This document shows, one piece after another, positions 7,663-9,190 of a stretch of 9,190 nucleotides of DNA. Under the pieces are notes generated by a model. The model did no database searches. It worked only from the letters and a program-made list of their open reading frames with translations, and was not told the origin of the DNA. Each line of letters begins with the position of its first letter. Position 1 is the stretch's first letter. The DNA comes from Calditrichota bacterium (GTDB lineage Bacteria; Electryoneota; RPQS01), in contig JAGVEU010000080.1 of the NCBI GenBank assembly GCA_020057985.1, positions 1 through 9,190 on the forward strand. The letters are read 5' to 3'. A program made the translations under genes and the position numbers.

Positions 7663-8520
7663 GTGACAAAAATATCTAAAAAGGTGAATATTCGTGCCAA
7701 TCAGAGCTTGGAGAAATATCTTCAGGAGATTGGCGAAGTCCCGCTGTTAGCGCCGGACGAGGAAATCAAGCTGGCGCGAAAGATTCGGCGCGGTGATCAG
7801 GATGCGTTAGAGAAGCTAACCAAAGCGAATTTGCGGTTTGTGGTGAGTGTGGCGAAGCAGTACCAAAACCAGGGCTTGTCGCTGGGGGATTTGATTAACG
7901 AGGGGAATCTTGGTCTCATCAAGGCTGCTAAGCGCTTTGACGAGACGCGCGGGTACAAGTTCATTTCCTACGCGGTATGGTGGATCCGGCAGTCCATCTT
8001 GCAGGCACTTGCCGAACAATCCCGCGTTGTCAGGCTTCCCTTGAATCGCGTGGGAGCGCTGAACAAGATTGGCAAGATGTACTCGAACCTCGAACAGGAG
8101 TTTGAGCGCGAGCCGACCTCGGACGAAATCGCCGAGCATCTCGACATCTCCGCATTCGAGGTCGCCGATACTCTGAAAATGTCGGGTCGGCATCTCTCGA
8201 TGGATGCACCGTTCAGCCAAGGGGAAGATAATCGCCTGCTGGATATCGTGCATAACGAGAATCAGCCGCCGCCGGACTTCGGGCTGATGAAAGAGTCTCT
8301 GCGACAGGAGGTTGAGCGCGCTCTGGCAACACTCTCGCGCCGGGAATCGGAAGTCGTGAAGCTCTATTTCGGCTTGAATCGAGAGCATCCGCTCACGCTT
8401 GAAGAGATCGGCGAGCAATTCAAACTCACCCGCGAGCGAGTTCGTCAGATCAAGGAAAAAGCCTTGCGGCGTCTGCGTCACACCTCGAGAAGCAAAGCGC
8501 TAAGGACGTACTTGGGATGA
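7663..8520 (+). CDS. rpoD: Housekeeping-type sigma-70 factor (RpoD/SigA)
   Basis: 285-residue RNA polymerase sigma factor that directs the core enzyme to promoters. Region 1.2 lies at about 14-47 ([21 protein letters not shown]). Region 2 lies at 52-122, with core-binding [37 protein letters not shown] and the -10 recognition helix [19 protein letters not shown]. Region 3 spans about 128-205 and includes the [12 protein letters not shown] finger segment. Region 4 lies at 218-280, with the helix-turn-helix [20 protein letters not shown] that reads the -35 box. Region 1.1 and the long non-conserved insert of E. coli RpoD are absent, as in the primary sigma of Bacteroidota and relatives; length and wording fit that group closely. 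It may be the primary sigma or a close group-2 paralogue. The neighbouring genes are not the usual primase/rpoD operon. Its TGA overlaps the ATG of the next small gene (ATGA). Confidence 0.93.
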   Translation: MTKISKKVNIRANQSLEKYLQEIGEVPLLAPDEEIKLARKIRRGDQDALEKLTKANLRFVVSVAKQYQNQGLSLGDLINEGNLGLIKAAKRFDETRGYKFISYAVWWIRQSILQALAEQSRVVRLPLNRVGALNKIGKMYSNLEQEFEREPTSDEIAEHLDISAFEVADTLKMSGRHLSMDAPFSQGEDNRLLDIVHNENQPPPDFGLMKESLRQEVERALATLSRRESEVVKLYFGLNREHPLTLEEIGEQFKLTRERVRQIKEKALRRLRHTSRSKALRTYLG

Positions 8521-8789
8521 ACACACCTCGAACTGAGATCTTTTTTGAAGTGCATGAAGCCGAGGAAGGTGGCTATTGGGCAAGAGCCCTTGGAGAGAGT
8601 ATCTTCACACAGGGCAAGACGTGGGATGAGTTAAGGCATAACATACGTGAAGCCGTTGGATGCCATTTTGATGAATCAAGACCTAAGCCACCCATAATTC
8701 GGTTCACTTCGTCCGCGACGAGGTCATTTCATATTGATGAGATATCAAGGAAATTAAGCAGGGCAAGGGAATTCCCTGGGAGGAAGTAA
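8517..8789 (+). CDS. HicB-like antitoxin with a 3' frameshift
   Basis: The open frame gives 90 residues. Residues 7-54 match the short HicB-like antitoxin family: [20 protein letters not shown], then [20 protein letters not shown], then CHFDE. After PPIIR (residue 62) the frame departs from the family. The +1-shifted frame from 8702 reads [11 protein letters not shown] and then TGA (8735-8737), which is the expected family C-terminus (typically LHFVRDEV...). A single missing base near 8701 therefore explains the change. The restored protein would be 73 residues, the usual size; the last 28 residues of the present frame are out-of-frame sequence. The gene starts inside the sigma gene stop (ATGA), so it is translated with it. 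The normal partner, a HicA mRNA-cleaving toxin, is absent: an ATG at 8737 overlaps the restored stop, but only unrelated sequence follows. It is probably decayed, though a shortened protein could still be made. Confidence 0.75.
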   Translation: MNTPRTEIFFEVHEAEEGGYWARALGESIFTQGKTWDELRHNIREAVGCHFDESRPKPPIIRFTSSATRSFHIDEISRKLSRAREFPGRK

Positions 8790-8809
8790 AGAAAAGGCTA
8801 TCGCGTTGA
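8741..8809 (+). pseudogene. Tail of a RelB/Phd-like antitoxin
   Basis: The frame after TGA 8738-8740 reads 22 codons, [20 protein letters not shown] at its end, then TGA at 8807-8809. A charged helix followed by GK-x-I-P/T-WEEVK is the usual C-terminus of small RelB/Phd-type antitoxins. Its N-terminal DNA-binding part is missing, and the fragment begins immediately after the HicB-like gene. It overlaps the toxin remnant (TTGA, 8806-8809), the normal antitoxin-toxin arrangement. The identification rests on a short stretch. Confidence 0.55.
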
Positions 8810-8955
8810 TCCATCGGATCATCAGTGCGCCGTCGGCTCTTGACATGCTCAATGAGATTCGTGATCGAAGAGTGCACAATCTCCTCCTTTCTCGCTTTGA
8901 CAAGTTGGCCGTTGATCCTGAATTGCAGGGCAAACCACTCAAGCGCGAGCTATAA
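8806..8955 (+). pseudogene. Truncated RelE/ParE-like toxin
   Basis: A frame from TTG 8806 encodes 49 residues, ending at TAA 8953-8955. The content is RelE/ParE-like: HRIISAPSALDMLNEIRD, a central helix VHNLLLSRFDKLAVDP, then PELQGKPLKREL. In this family GKPLK-x-EL is followed by about 35 more residues (the GYRS...YRVIY strands) that carry much of the active site. Here these are missing, because palindromic repeat copy 2 begins at about 8950. The start is a TTG overlapping the antitoxin stop and is not certain. The product would be inactive as a toxin. Confidence 0.65.
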
Positions 8956-9057
8956 TCGTTCCCAAAAGTAAGTTGGCATCAACCCCCCCCTTTTGGCCCC
9001 CCGTCAACGGAGGGAAACAGGATTGGCATCCCAACTTACTTTCGCGAATGGCTATGA
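8950..9057 (+). repeat. Palindromic intergenic repeat, copy 2
   Basis: Left arm AAAGTAAGTTGG (8965-8976) and right arm CCAACTTACTTT (9031-9042) are exact inverted repeats of 12 bp. The similarity continues outward with mostly transitions, to CTATAATCG on the left and GGCTATGA on the right, giving arms of about 26 bp. A second, inner hairpin lies around CCCCCCGT-CA-ACGGAGGG (8997-9014). A run of eight C (8983-8990) sits in the centre. The left end supplies the stop codon that truncates the toxin remnant. Confidence 0.85.
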
Positions 9058-9060
9058 GAT

Positions 9061-9086
9061 GCAGGCGGCCTTGGTTGGTCGCCTGC
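9061..9086 (+). terminator. Strong hairpin, possible terminator
   Basis: GCAGGCGGCC (9061-9070) pairs with GGTCGCCTGC (9077-9086) through ten pairs including one G-U, around a TTGGTT loop. The downstream sequence (TCTGTTTATG) is only moderately T-rich, so termination of the sigma/antitoxin transcript is possible but not certain. Confidence 0.4.
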
Positions 9087-9129
9087 TCTGTTTATGCCGC
9101 TTTTCAAAAGAACTCCGGCATTCGACTGA

Positions 9130-9170
9130 CGCTGACCCCCTTTGTCTCCCTACTGAAGTAGGGGGAGAGA
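9130..9170. repeat. G/C-rich palindrome, probable second class of dispersed repeat
   Basis: CCCTAC (9148-9153) and GTAGGG (9158-9163) form a perfect stem around TGAA. It is extended outward by CT/AG after a two-base bulge and is flanked by CCCCC on one side and GGGGGAG on the other. It is non-coding and of the kind often dispersed between genes. Only one copy is in the window. Confidence 0.35.
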
Positions 9171-9190
9171 AGAGCGTTCCACGTGAAGAC

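Noticed and set aside
7816..8481. Long open frame (221 codons) on the minus strand opposite the sigma gene
   Set aside because: It lies wholly antisense to a strongly conserved sigma factor and has no recognisable domain; it is a codon-bias shadow.
8973..9161. 62-codon plus-strand frame at the right end
   Set aside because: It runs through the palindromic repeat and two hairpins, with no Shine-Dalgarno and no family features; non-coding repeat sequence explains it.
1..9190. CRISPR arrays, tRNA or rRNA genes, riboswitches
   Set aside because: No regularly spaced direct repeats, cloverleaf sequences or conserved riboswitch cores were seen on either strand by eye.

Overview
The window looks like a chromosomal stretch of a free-living, signalling-rich bacterium of about 50% GC. 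The best clue to its identity is the sigma factor at 7663-8520. It lacks region 1.1, begins with a [11 protein letters not shown] block and ends in [11 protein letters not shown], the compact housekeeping sigma form typical of the Bacteroidota/Chlorobi/FCB-related phyla. The exact lineage, possibly an uncultured FCB-type phylum, is inference.

Left and centre (94-7277, minus strand): a tightly packed signalling operon read right to left. It encodes an HDOD protein (7277-6411), a FapA/DUF342 protein (6393-4621), a membrane histidine kinase with five PAS domains and one GAF domain (4624-1007), and a response regulator with a receiver and a PAS-like C-terminus (1020-94). Junctions are 17 nt, an ATGA overlap and a 14-nt overlap, so co-transcription and translational coupling are likely. 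The fapA frame is split by an in-frame TAG at 5221-5223. The reading frame on both sides of this codon is one continuous DUF342 protein.

Divergent intergenic region (7278-7662): it carries one copy of a roughly 106-bp imperfect-palindrome repeat, lying directly against the HDOD start codon, and two candidate promoters pointing toward the sigma gene.

Right side (7663-9190, plus strand): the sigma-70 gene starts at a GTG with a good Shine-Dalgarno and overlaps by ATGA a short HicB-like antitoxin gene. The antitoxin has a one-base frameshift near its 3' end. It is followed by the tail of a different (RelB/Phd-like) antitoxin and the N-terminal half of a RelE/ParE-like toxin, which stops where a second copy of the palindromic repeat begins. 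This is a decayed, mosaic toxin-antitoxin locus. The rest of the window is non-coding, with a strong hairpin and another G/C-rich palindrome.

How the genes may work together (inference): the kinase senses several signals through its PAS/GAF stack and phosphorylates the co-transcribed regulator. HDOD and DUF342 proteins are often found with such phosphorelays and chemotaxis/motility or surface-behaviour regulation. The regulator has no DNA-binding domain, so its output is probably protein-protein. No CRISPR array, tRNA or rRNA was seen.
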